A DNA stretch of 64,000 nt from Pseudomonadota bacterium. Its GTDB lineage: Bacteria > Pseudomonadota > Gammaproteobacteria > Steroidobacterales > Steroidobacteraceae. A program made the translations under genes and the position numbers. The stretch spans positions 311,417 to 375,416 of the forward strand of contig JAFEDS010000013.1 of assembly GCA_018241505.1 (NCBI GenBank). The letters run 5' to 3'. The notes beneath the pieces were generated by a model. That model made no database searches. It was not told the DNA's origin and was given only the letters and a program-made list of their open reading frames with translations. Below, piece by piece: positions 44,152 to 52,667 of this stretch. Positions within the stretch are counted from its first letter, which is position 1. Every line of letters begins with the position of its first letter.

Positions 44152-45621
44152 ATGAACGATGGACGAGATACCGGGGTCAATACGTCGCTCATGATCGGGC
44201 TGACGTTCGTCGCCACGCTTGGCGGGCTACTGTTCGGCTACGACACGGCCGTGATTTCAGGCGCGGTGAGCTCGATTGATGCGTATTTCATCGACCCGTT
44301 GAAACTGCCGGAGCTCGCTCGCGGCAGCCTCTCCGGTTGGACCATCGGCAGCGCGATCATCGGCTGCATTCTCGGTGCCGCGATCGCCGGTTGGGTCTCC
44401 ACGGTGATGGGGCGCAAAGGCGGCCTCATGCTGGCGGGCCTGCTCTTTCTATTGGGCTCCCTGGGTTCCGCGTGGCCCGAGTTTGGCTTCGGGACCATTG
44501 GCCAGATGGGTCCGAAGGCCCTGAATCAATTTGTCGCGTACCGGATTCTGGGCGGCGTCGGCGTCGGCGTGGCCTCGATGCTGTCACCGCTGTATATCGC
44601 TGAGATCTCGCCCAGCGCCATCCGCGGACGGCTCGTTTCCTTCAACCAGCTCGCGATTGTCGGTGGCATCCTGCTCGTGTACTTCGTCAACTACTTCGTA
44701 GCCTCCCAAGGCGACGATGCGTGGATCAAGTCCACCGGATGGCGCTACATGTTGGCCTCGGAAGCCATCCCGTCCGCCATTTTGCTGATTCTGCTGCTGT
44801 TTGTGCCGGATACGCCGCGGTGGCTCGTGTTGCGCGGACGCAGTGAGGATGCGCTCGTGCAGTTGCGCAGGGTCATGGGCGAGAACGATGCCCGCAGTAT
44901 CCTGTCAGAGATCCAGAAGTCGCTGGCGGAGAAGTCCGGCAAGCTGCTGTCATTCGGTTTGCCGGTACTCATCATTGGTATCCTGATTTCGGTGTTTCAA
45001 CAGCTCGTGGGTATCAATGCCGTGCTGTATTACGCGCCCCTCATGTTTTCCAACATGGGTGCTTCGACCGATACCGCGCTGCTCCAGACGGTGATTGTAG
45101 GCGGTGCTAACGTGATCTTCACGGTGGTCGCCATCGTTACGGTCGACAAGTGGGGTCGCAAGCCGCTGCTGATCACCGGAGCGGTGATCATGGCGGTTGC
45201 GATGATTACGCTCGGGAGCCTCTTCAATGCGCACGTGGTGGGCCTGGTTGCTCTGGTGGCGGTGGTTGTCTACATCGCCGGCTTCGCACTGTCCTGGGGG
45301 CCCGTGGCGTGGGTCATGCTGTCGGAAATGTTCCCGAATGCCATCAAGGGCAAGGCGATGGGGATCGCGGTGGCGGCCCAGTGGATTGCCAACTGGGTCG
45401 TGTCCACGTCTTTCAAGGTCATTGACGGCAGCTCCGTGTTGAACGGCCTGTTCAATCACGGCTTTGCCTATTGGATTTATGGCGGCTTCAGCGTCCTCGC
45501 GGCGCTGTTTGTGATCCGGTACGTACCGGAAACCAAGGGCCGCAGCCTGGAGGCCATCCAGGAGTTGTGGAGTAAACCTGAGGCGACGGCGGCCACTGTC
45601 GCGAGTCATCCCCATCCATGA
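44152..45621 (+). CDS. MFS sugar:proton symporter
   Basis: The ATG at 44152 has a GAGGGGG leader and gives 489 residues with twelve membrane segments. It has the family signatures FGYDTAVISGA, GRKGG, QQLVGINAVLYYAP, DKWGRKPL and VPETKGRS that place it in the sugar porter group. It would take up a hexose or pentose. It is first in a cluster with an aldehyde dehydrogenase and a lactonase, which suggests an oxidative sugar-acid route. The dehydrogenase gene overlaps its end by four bases. Confidence 0.92.
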   Translation: MNDGRDTGVNTSLMIGLTFVATLGGLLFGYDTAVISGAVSSIDAYFIDPLKLPELARGSLSGWTIGSAIIGCILGAAIAGWVSTVMGRKGGLMLAGLLFLLGSLGSAWPEFGFGTIGQMGPKALNQFVAYRILGGVGVGVASMLSPLYIAEISPSAIRGRLVSFNQLAIVGGILLVYFVNYFVASQGDDAWIKSTGWRYMLASEAIPSAILLILLLFVPDTPRWLVLRGRSEDALVQLRRVMGENDARSILSEIQKSLAEKSGKLLSFGLPVLIIGILISVFQQLVGINAVLYYAPLMFSNMGASTDTALLQTVIVGGANVIFTVVAIVTVDKWGRKPLLITGAVIMAVAMITLGSLFNAHVVGLVALVAVVVYIAGFALSWGPVAWVMLSEMFPNAIKGKAMGIAVAAQWIANWVVSTSFKVIDGSSVLNGLFNHGFAYWIYGGFSVLAALFVIRYVPETKGRSLEAIQELWSKPEATAATVASHPHP

Positions 45622-47057
45622 GTGTTCCCAGTCTTTCTCACTACATCAATGGCGAGCGTGTTTCGGCCAAGGCCGAGCACGCCAGCGAAAACCCTTCGGA
45701 CACGCGCGACATTGTCGCGCGTTTCCCCGACGGGAGAGCTTCTGAGGTGGATGCCGCCGTCGCGGCGGCCCGCAAAGCATTCCCCGCGTGGGCCGAGAGC
45801 TCGCCCGAGGTGCGCTCGGATTTCCTGGATCGCATCGGCAACATCATCCTGGAGCGGCGCGAGCAGCTCGGACGTTTATTGTCACGGGAGGAGGGCAAGA
45901 CACTCCCCGAAGGCATCGGCGAAGTCGCGCGTGCGGGCCGGATCTTCAAATATTTCGCCGGCGAGGCATTACGTCGTCATGGGCAAAACCTGGCCTCCAC
46001 CCGCCCCGGTGTCGATGCCAGCACCACACGCGAAGCAGTGGGTGTGTTCGGACTCATTACACCGTGGAACTTCCCTATTGCCATTCCGGCGTGGAAATCT
46101 GCGCCGGCCCTGGCTTTCGGCAACACGGTGGTGTTGAAACCCGCTGATCCCACACCGGCGACGGCAGCCGCTCTCGCCGACATCATTTACGAAGTGGGTG
46201 TGCCGCCGGGCGTGTTCAACATGGTATTTGGTGGCGCCGCGGTCGGTGAGGCGATTGTCAAACATCCTGGCGTGGACGGCATTTCATTCACGGGCTCGCA
46301 GGCGACCGGCGCCAAGGTGGGGATGGGCGCCATGGCCCGCCAGGCGCGCGTGCAGTTGGAAATGGGCGGCAAGAACCCGCTGGTTGTACTCGATGATGCG
46401 GATCTCGACCGGGCTGTCATGTGTGCGTTGGATGGATCGTTCTTCGCGACAGGACAACGCTGCACCGCCTCCAGCCGTCTGATTGTCACCAACGGTATTC
46501 ACGACAAGTTTGTGGAGGCGTTGGCGGCAAAGGCGGCAGCTCTCAAGGTGGGCGATGCGTTGGAAACCGGCTCGCAGGTCGGTCCCCTGGTCAACCAGGT
46601 GCAGATGGAAAAGACGCTCTCGTACCTCGAGATCGCCGGCAAGGAGGGTGGGCGGTTGCTCACCGGTGGCAAGCAACTGAAGTTGGACAAACCCGGTTGG
46701 TACGTCAGTCCGGCCGTGATTGCCGACACATCGCAGGATATGCGCGTGAATCGGGAAGAAATCTTCGGCCCCGTGGCCAGTACCGTGCGGGTGAAAAACT
46801 ACGAGGAAGCGCTGCAGATCGCCAACAGCGGCGAGTTCGGGCTGTCAGCCGGGATTGTGACCACCTCGTTGAAGTATGCGCGTCACTTTCAGCACAACAT
46901 TCGCGCCGGCATGGTGATGGTCAACCTGCCGACGGCCGGGGTTGACTATCATGTGCCGTTCGGCGGCACCCGGCGCTCGAGCTATGGTGCGCGCGAGCAG
47001 GGATTTGCCGCAGTCGAGTTCTACACACAAGTGAAGACCGCCTACGTATGGGGATGA
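45618..47057 (+). CDS. Aldehyde dehydrogenase, ketoglutarate-semialdehyde type
   Basis: The 479-residue enzyme has the catalytic cysteine C282 (GQRCTASS), general-base E248 (LEMGGKNP) and N151 (PWNFPIA) of ALDH enzymes. Its sequence matches the group that oxidises 2,5-dioxopentanoate to 2-oxoglutarate in non-phosphorylating sugar catabolism; other aldehydes are possible. It is coupled to the sugar porter before it (ATGA) and overlaps the lactonase after it by ten bases. The upstream sugar dehydrogenase and dehydratases needed for the Weimberg-like route are not in the window. Confidence 0.88.
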   Translation: MSVPSLSHYINGERVSAKAEHASENPSDTRDIVARFPDGRASEVDAAVAAARKAFPAWAESSPEVRSDFLDRIGNIILERREQLGRLLSREEGKTLPEGIGEVARAGRIFKYFAGEALRRHGQNLASTRPGVDASTTREAVGVFGLITPWNFPIAIPAWKSAPALAFGNTVVLKPADPTPATAAALADIIYEVGVPPGVFNMVFGGAAVGEAIVKHPGVDGISFTGSQATGAKVGMGAMARQARVQLEMGGKNPLVVLDDADLDRAVMCALDGSFFATGQRCTASSRLIVTNGIHDKFVEALAAKAAALKVGDALETGSQVGPLVNQVQMEKTLSYLEIAGKEGGRLLTGGKQLKLDKPGWYVSPAVIADTSQDMRVNREEIFGPVASTVRVKNYEEALQIANSGEFGLSAGIVTTSLKYARHFQHNIRAGMVMVNLPTAGVDYHVPFGGTRRSSYGAREQGFAAVEFYTQVKTAYVWG

Positions 47058-47938
47058 GCAAGGACGTTTCCCTGGCTGCCAAAGTCGGCGCCGAGCTCGG
47101 CGAGGGGCCTGTCTGGATCGAGCGTGACGCGGCGTTGTGGTTCGTCGATATCAAGGGCCCGCGTGTGCATCGCTTCGATCCGGTCACCGGCGAGCGGCGC
47201 TGCTGGGATGCGCCGGAACAGTGCGGATTTGTTCTACCCATTCGGCGCACGGGACTGCAATTGCTGGCCGGCTTGAAAACAGGCCTGCACGAGTTTGATC
47301 CGGCGACCGGCCGATTCACCTTGTTTGCCACGGTGGAACCGCATCTGCCGGACAACCGGCTGAATGACGGTGTCGTCTGCCCTGATGGCACTTTGTGGTT
47401 CGGCTCAATGGACGATCACGCCAAGCGGCCGAGCGGATCGCTGTACCGGCTGAATCCCGGTGGCCGGTGTGTGCCGCTGGACAGTGGTTATATTGTCAGC
47501 AACGGTCCGGCCTTTTCGCCGGACGCCCGGACTTTCTATCACACGGACACCCTCGAGCGGCGTGTGTATGCATTCGATCGCGACGGGTCGGGTGCGCTCA
47601 CAAACCGGCGGGTGTGGCTCGAAATCGAGGCGGAGGGCGGCTATCCCGATGGCTCCGCAGTAGATGCGGAAGGTTGCCTGTGGATTGCCATGTGGGGCGG
47701 ATGGGGCGTGCGGCGCTATTCGCCCGGGGGTGAGTTGCTGTCACAGATTCGACTGCCGTGCGCGAACGTCACCAAGGTGGCCTTCGGCGGTGCCGATTAT
47801 TCCAGCATGTTTGTGACGACCGCGTGGCATGGCCTGACGGCCGTGCAACGCGCCGAGCAGCCCCTCGCAGGTGATTTGTTCTGCTTTGACGCCGCGGTGC
47901 CGGGTCAGAAGCCAACCGAGCTGCGCTTGCAGCTTTAG
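47048..47938 (+). CDS. SMP-30/gluconolactonase family lactonase
   Basis: This 296-residue beta-propeller protein has metal ligand candidates E19 (ELGEGPVW), an asparagine in LPDNRLNDG and an aspartate in GYPDGSAVD, as in regucalcin-type sugar lactonases. It would open a sugar lactone made by a sugar dehydrogenase. The ATG at 47048 overlaps the dehydrogenase gene; the ATG at 47054 is an alternative. It ends four bases into the opposing regulator gene. Its substrate could be arabinonolactone, xylonolactone or a related lactone. Confidence 0.88.
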   Translation: MGMSKDVSLAAKVGAELGEGPVWIERDAALWFVDIKGPRVHRFDPVTGERRCWDAPEQCGFVLPIRRTGLQLLAGLKTGLHEFDPATGRFTLFATVEPHLPDNRLNDGVVCPDGTLWFGSMDDHAKRPSGSLYRLNPGGRCVPLDSGYIVSNGPAFSPDARTFYHTDTLERRVYAFDRDGSGALTNRRVWLEIEAEGGYPDGSAVDAEGCLWIAMWGGWGVRRYSPGGELLSQIRLPCANVTKVAFGGADYSSMFVTTAWHGLTAVQRAEQPLAGDLFCFDAAVPGQKPTELRLQL

Positions 47939-48720
47939 CCCTTCGCGCGGCTCTTTTTGGTGGAGTCGTTGATCCGGCGGTAGCCAATGTCGATGGCTTC
48001 GAGCATCGCTGTGGCGGCCGCCTGTTCATCGCGGGCTTCGATGGCATCCACAATGGCCGCATGAGTGTTCACGGTTCTCTCGTGATCGCTCCAGTCATCC
48101 ACCGGCGAGCTCTGGGAAAAAGAGGCGACCAGCGCTGCCTCGATGACTCCGGCCATTGAGCGCATCAATGGGTTCCCGGAAGCAGTGCCGATTGTCAGGT
48201 GAAAATCGAGGTCTGCTTCCGCGAAGCTCTGACGCGTATGGCCCGAACGCCCCATCAATGCAACGGTGTCGCGCAACGTGACGACATCGGCCTCGGTCCG
48301 TCGCCGCGCTGCGAGCCCGGCCGCGACCGGTTCGATTGCGCGCCGGACTTCGGTGAGCCGCTGCCGGAATTCATCGTCCAAGCCCATCCTGACTCGCCAT
48401 GCGAGCACATCGGCATCAAAGTAGTTCCAGTTCCCGGGATCGAGAACGCGCGTGCCAATACGCGTCTTGGAGGCAACGAAGCCCTTGGCGGTCAGGGTCT
48501 TCATGACTTCGCGCATGACCGTGCGTGAGACCTGGAATCGCTCTATGAGCTCAGGCTCGGGCGGCATGTTCGCGCCCGGACGATGGATGCCCTTGAGGAT
48601 CTCCGTACCCAGGACCGCGGCAATCTGATCGTGGCTGGACAACGTCCGTTCGACGGCGAGCCGGCTCAGGCGTGCGACATTGCGGGTCATGGGTAATATT
48701 ATGGTCTGCGTTGATTCCAT
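47935..48720 (-). CDS. FadR-type GntR transcriptional regulator
   Basis: The 261-residue protein has an N-terminal winged helix (GANMPPEPELIERFQVSRTVMREVMKTL region, about 40-85) and a C-terminal FCD all-helical ligand domain that usually binds a small organic acid or sugar acid. It would repress or activate the sugar cluster converging on it and perhaps the enoyl-CoA hydratase diverging from it. I chose the ATG at 48720, but an ATG at 48690 is possible and would leave TAATATTA at 48694-48701 as a promoter or operator. No ligand is predictable. Confidence 0.85.
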   Translation of the reverse strand: MESTQTIILPMTRNVARLSRLAVERTLSSHDQIAAVLGTEILKGIHRPGANMPPEPELIERFQVSRTVMREVMKTLTAKGFVASKTRIGTRVLDPGNWNYFDADVLAWRVRMGLDDEFRQRLTEVRRAIEPVAAGLAARRRTEADVVTLRDTVALMGRSGHTRQSFAEADLDFHLTIGTASGNPLMRSMAGVIEAALVASFSQSSPVDDWSDHERTVNTHAAIVDAIEARDEQAAATAMLEAIDIGYRRINDSTKKSRAKG

Positions 48721-48735
48721 GGAAGAGATCCCGCA

Positions 48736-49485
48736 ATGACAGACCTAGTCCTAGTATCCACCTCCGGCGGCGTGTGCGAATTGCGTCTCAACCGCCCGGA
48801 GAAGCGCAACGCCATCACTCTTGCGATGTACGACATGCTTTGGGATGCGGTCGTGCGCGCGGAAGCGGATGAAAGTGTCCGGGTCATTCTCCTGAGCGGC
48901 ACCGGAGCAAGCTTTACGGCTGGCAACGATCTCGGTGATTTTTTGAGCGGGCCCGCCCTGGGAGAAGAGCACAGTGCCGCGCGCTTCATCCGCCTGCTGC
49001 CAAAAATCCGGAAGGTTCTCATGGCGGCCGTTCACGGCTCTACCGTGGGGATCGGCGTCACGCTGTTGCTGCATTGTGACCTTGTCGTTGCCGCGCGTAG
49101 TGCGCGCATGTCGATGCCGTTCGTGAAGTTGGGGCTCGTTCCCGAAGCGGCGAGCTCGTTGCTGCTGCCACGGCTCGTAGGGCATCAGCGCGCCGCTGAG
49201 CTGTTGCTACTCGGTACGCCGCTGGATGCAGCCACGGCGTTCAACATCGGACTGGTGAATCGGGTCGTGGACGATGATGTGTTGCATGAAGAGGCGCGAG
49301 CGTTGGCGTGTGCGGTTGCCGAACAACCGGCCGGCGCGCTGCATGCCACCAAACAATTGCTGCGCAGCGAAGCCGGGGTAACGGCCCGGATTGAAGAAGA
49401 GCTGCGGGCGTTTCAGGAGCGGCTCGGGTCGGCTGAATTCAAGAGCGCGGCGCACGCGTTCTACAACAAGGGCCGGGCGGGTTGA
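48736..49485 (+). CDS. Enoyl-CoA hydratase/isomerase family protein
   Basis: The 249-residue crotonase-fold enzyme has the oxyanion-hole motifs GASFTAGNDLGDF and VHGSTVGIGVTLL. It carries one catalytic glutamate in LVPEAASS but lacks the other usual glutamate, so hydratase or isomerase activity is uncertain. It has a GGAAGAG leader eight bases before its ATG. It diverges from the GntR gene with only 15 bases between the starts and ends in a strong hairpin. Its pathway is not clear from the neighbours; it may be carried along with the sugar cluster or the amine island. Confidence 0.82.
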   Translation: MTDLVLVSTSGGVCELRLNRPEKRNAITLAMYDMLWDAVVRAEADESVRVILLSGTGASFTAGNDLGDFLSGPALGEEHSAARFIRLLPKIRKVLMAAVHGSTVGIGVTLLLHCDLVVAARSARMSMPFVKLGLVPEAASSLLLPRLVGHQRAAELLLLGTPLDAATAFNIGLVNRVVDDDVLHEEARALACAVAEQPAGALHATKQLLRSEAGVTARIEEELRAFQERLGSAEFKSAAHAFYNKGRAG

Positions 49486-49494
49486 CGCCCGGCC
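49471..49494 (+). terminator. Inverted repeat with stop codon in loop (enoyl-CoA hydratase end)
   Basis: A perfect nine-base stem, GGCCGGGCG (49471-49479) with CGCCCGGCC (49486-49494), has a six-base loop whose last three bases are the TGA stop at 49483-49485. There is no U-tract. It lies between two convergent genes. Confidence 0.5.
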
Positions 49495-49514
49495 GGCCAT
49501 GGCAGTTCCGTCAG

Positions 49515-49871
49515 TCAGGCCTTGGGACTATGGGAAGCGCACCAGCCCTTCGCGGCAACGGCTTTGCCCGGGAAGATCTGACAGGGCGCGTAGGCATCGG
49601 TCGCCTTGCCCTGGAAGAAGTTGCAGGTGGCGCAGTGGGCGCCCGGTTTGAAGGCGGGAAATTTGCTCTTGTCCACCTTGCTGGCATCTTCGGTATAGCC
49701 CAGCGCCTTGGCCGTGGGATCGGACTCCGAGAGGTGAGGCGCTGCGGCGCCTTCGGCCGCGCCGCCCAGTGACGGCCGGACGCCCGCGAGCACTGCCGCG
49801 CCCGTTACTCCCGCCAATGCTAGAAAATTGCGGCGGGACCGTTCCGGCCGCCCTGTCTTTGACGATGACAT
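49515..49871 (-). CDS. High-potential iron-sulfur protein (HiPIP)
   Basis: The 118-residue precursor has a Tat signal (RSRRNFLALAG, residues 11-21) and four cysteines C80, C83, C97 and C111, the CxxC-x13-C-x13-C pattern of HiPIPs. The mature periplasmic protein would carry one electron via its [4Fe-4S] cluster between a dehydrogenase and a terminal acceptor. It is divergent from the TonB receptor and lies beside the amine island, so it may serve the amine dehydrogenases or another periplasmic oxidase. The physical linkage is only inference. Confidence 0.9.
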   Translation of the reverse strand: MSSSKTGRPERSRRNFLALAGVTGAAVLAGVRPSLGGAAEGAAAPHLSESDPTAKALGYTEDASKVDKSKFPAFKPGAHCATCNFFQGKATDAYAPCQIFPGKAVAAKGWCASHSPKA

Positions 49872-49987
49872 CTTTGAATACTCCCGTGTGACACTAAATC
49901 GCCGGTCGGGGCTCGCAACTTATGTGCCCTCGGGCCCCCGCCCCAGCTCGATGGGTATACTCCACGCCCCATGGCGGCGGTGCAATC

Positions 49988-50005
49988 CGAGTTGATATCA
50001 ACTCG
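49988..50005. promoter_or_regulatory. Perfect 18-base palindrome between HiPIP and TonB receptor genes
   Basis: CGAGTTGAT followed by ATCAACTCG at 49988-50005 forms a perfect palindrome with no spacer, in the 253-base divergent spacer, 120 bases ahead of the receptor gene. Its length and symmetry suit a dimeric regulator's operator. I cannot assign the regulator. Confidence 0.55.
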
Positions 50006-50124
50006 CAGCCGCGTTGTGCAAATAGAACAGCCGTTGCCGCGGCGGGGGGCCTCCCATTGCTCTGGCGCGACAGCGACGGTATTGTGCAATTGAGCGCAAA
50101 TAACGCTGAACGGGGTGATTTTTC

Positions 50125-52650
50125 ATGTCAAAAACGAAAGAAGCACGCTCAATGTCCGCCATCCGCATCCAGGCAGCGGTGCGCGTGGCCCTTGCCACGA
50201 CGCTGTGTGTTTCAGCCGCAACAGGGGTTTACGCGGCGGATGCCGTGCCCGCGGAGGATTCTTCAGCTTCGGGGGCGCTGGCGGAGGTGGTCGTTACCTC
50301 ACAACGGCGCGAAGAAAGCCTGAGCAAGGTGCCGATCAGCATCACCGCCATCACTTCGCAGGATATTGATAGCAAGGGCATCAAGGACATTACGGACGTT
50401 GCGCGCTTTACCCCGGGAATTTCCGTCGATACGACGGGAACTGACAACATTGCCATTCGCGGCATTGCCTCCTCCGGCGGTTCGGGTACCACCGGCATCT
50501 ACATTGACGATACGCCCATCCAGATGCGCGGCCTGGCGTTCAACCCGGATGAAGCCTTGCCGAAAGCTTTCGACATCGAGCGTGTGGAGGTCCTGCGCGG
50601 ACCCCAGGGCACCTTGTTCGGCGCCGGCTCGGAAGGTGGCACGGTGCGTTACATCACGACCCAGCCCAGCCTCACTAAAACCAGCGTTTACAGCCGCAAC
50701 GAGGTCTCCTACACCACGCACGGCGATCCCAGCTTTGAAACCGGCATTGCAGCCGGCACACCGCTGATTGACGGCAAGCTCGGTGTTCGCGCGACCGTCT
50801 GGTATCGCCGCGATGGCGGTTGGATCGATCGCCTGGATCCGACTGCAGCCGATCCGCAGAATGCGGTGGTCGACCGCAATGCGAATCACGCCGATAACGT
50901 GATGATCCGGCTGGCCGCCTCGTGGGCTCCCGCGGACAACTGGACGGTGACCCCGAGCGTTTTCTATCAGAGGCGCGACCAGCACGACACCAACGAATAC
51001 TGGCCGCTCTATTCGAACCCGTCGAGTGACAAATACGTCAGCGCCAACCCGACCGGGCGTCCCACTCCGGATAAGTTCTATCTGCCCGCCCTGAAGATCC
51101 AGGGTGACTTCGGCGCCTTTCAGTTGATTTCCAACACCTCGTACTATCACCGTGAGGAAATTTCAGGTTACGACGGTACGCTTTACAACCTGGGCTTCTA
51201 TCAGACATTCGGAGTCCAGGACGGCGTGCCATACCCGCTGTTGGATTCGACCGGCATCCATCTGCCGGCGGACATTGCCAACTACCGCTCGCCGGCCACC
51301 GTCGCCAATGATCAACAGAACTTCACGCAGGAAATCCGGCTCCAGTCCAGTGATCCGAGTTCGAAGCTGCTGTGGACCGGCGGCCTGTTCTTCAGCAGCA
51401 ACCGCCAGCAGTACCTGGAAGAGATCCACGATCCGCAGCTCGAGGCCTTCAGCCAGTCGGTGTTCGGAGTGGGTTATCTCGATGAATTTACGTTCACGGA
51501 TACGGACGGCAACACCGTCTCGGTACCTTACGATCCACGGTACCCCAATGACTCCTACTTCCTCCACACGCACGCGCGCGACAAACAGTACGCCGCCTTC
51601 GGCGAAGCGACCTATGCGCTCACCGACAGCCTGAAGGTGACGGCCGGCATACGCTTCTCACGCACGGAATTTTCTTTCGACAGCGAAACCGGCGGCCCGC
51701 AGCTTTTCGCGCCCAACCAGGAATCGCACCCCGCCAACAAGGAAAATTCATTCACGCCGAAGTTGAACGTTTCGTATCAGATCGATCCGGGCAACATGGT
51801 GTATGCGACCTACGCCAAGGGCTTCCGTCCGGGCGGCGGCAACAATCCGTTGCCGCAAGCGGCGTGCGCGGAGGACTTCCAGAATTTCGGCATTACCAAG
51901 TCGCCGGATTCGTACGAGTCCGACAGCGTGCACAGCTTCGAGGTGGGCTCGAAGAACAGCGTCGGCGGCCGGCTGCGCCTGGCCACGAGCCTCTACTACA
52001 TCCGCTGGAACAACATCCAGCAGACCGTTGTGCCGCCGATCTGTCAGATCTCCTTCATCACCAACCTGGGCAAGGCGCTTGCCTGGGGTGGCGACGTGCA
52101 GGTTGAGTGGCAGGCGACCGACGCGCTCTCCGCTGAGCTGACTGCCGGCTACACCGATGCTCGCTTTACGCGGAATGCATCGTTCGGCTCGACTCAAGGC
52201 GGATACGGCACCGACGGTGTAACACCGATTCTGCCGATCGTGAACCGGGGCAATGCCATCGTCGGTCAAAGCGGGCAGCCAGGGGCGCCTGTGACGGTGT
52301 CAGTGGGGGCTGAGTACAAGTTCTCAGTCGCGCAACATGACTCCTTTGTGCGCTTCGACTATGAGTATGCCGGGCGCAATCACTGGACCTCGCCGCGCCA
52401 GGACCCCAACTCCGGACAGTTCAACGCCGCCAACTACACCCTTTCGGCAACGAACTTCGCCTCGCTGCGCGCGGGCGTGAAGGTCGACGCCTGGTCGATC
52501 GAGCCGTTCATTGACAATCTGTTCGACACCCACACCGTGACGAACTACGACTTCACGATCGATCCGGGAGTGCCGGGCTCTGCGCCGCTGCAGCGGCAGT
52601 TCACATTCCGTCCGCGTACTTACGGTGTGACAGCCACGTACCGGTATTGA
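50125..52650 (+). CDS. TonB-dependent outer-membrane receptor
   Basis: The 841-residue protein has a signal peptide (about 1-38), a TonB-box-like start EVVVTSQRREESL, a plug domain (about 50-170, with GIYIDDTPIQ and VEVLRGPQGTLFGAGSEGGTV) and a long C-terminal barrel ending FRPRTYGVTATYRY. It uses the proton-motive force to import a scarce or large substrate. It is next to the amine island and is read toward the convergent amidohydrolase gene, so the substrate might be an amine-containing compound, but iron or vitamin uptake is equally possible. The ATG at 50125 has a GGGGTGATTTTTC leader; an internal ATG at 50152 could also be used. Confidence 0.92.
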   Translation: MSKTKEARSMSAIRIQAAVRVALATTLCVSAATGVYAADAVPAEDSSASGALAEVVVTSQRREESLSKVPISITAITSQDIDSKGIKDITDVARFTPGISVDTTGTDNIAIRGIASSGGSGTTGIYIDDTPIQMRGLAFNPDEALPKAFDIERVEVLRGPQGTLFGAGSEGGTVRYITTQPSLTKTSVYSRNEVSYTTHGDPSFETGIAAGTPLIDGKLGVRATVWYRRDGGWIDRLDPTAADPQNAVVDRNANHADNVMIRLAASWAPADNWTVTPSVFYQRRDQHDTNEYWPLYSNPSSDKYVSANPTGRPTPDKFYLPALKIQGDFGAFQLISNTSYYHREEISGYDGTLYNLGFYQTFGVQDGVPYPLLDSTGIHLPADIANYRSPATVANDQQNFTQEIRLQSSDPSSKLLWTGGLFFSSNRQQYLEEIHDPQLEAFSQSVFGVGYLDEFTFTDTDGNTVSVPYDPRYPNDSYFLHTHARDKQYAAFGEATYALTDSLKVTAGIRFSRTEFSFDSETGGPQLFAPNQESHPANKENSFTPKLNVSYQIDPGNMVYATYAKGFRPGGGNNPLPQAACAEDFQNFGITKSPDSYESDSVHSFEVGSKNSVGGRLRLATSLYYIRWNNIQQTVVPPICQISFITNLGKALAWGGDVQVEWQATDALSAELTAGYTDARFTRNASFGSTQGGYGTDGVTPILPIVNRGNAIVGQSGQPGAPVTVSVGAEYKFSVAQHDSFVRFDYEYAGRNHWTSPRQDPNSGQFNAANYTLSATNFASLRAGVKVDAWSIEPFIDNLFDTHTVTNYDFTIDPGVPGSAPLQRQFTFRPRTYGVTATYRY

Positions 52651-52661
52651 TACCGGTACGT
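52636..52661 (+). terminator. Inverted repeat with stop codon at the loop (TonB receptor end)
   Basis: Twelve-base perfect arms (52636-52647 and 52650-52661) are separated by only TG. The TGA stop of the receptor is 52648-52650. There is no U-tract, and the leftward amidohydrolase stop is seven bases beyond, so a bidirectional function is possible. Confidence 0.5.
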
Positions 52662-52667
52662 CGCCGT

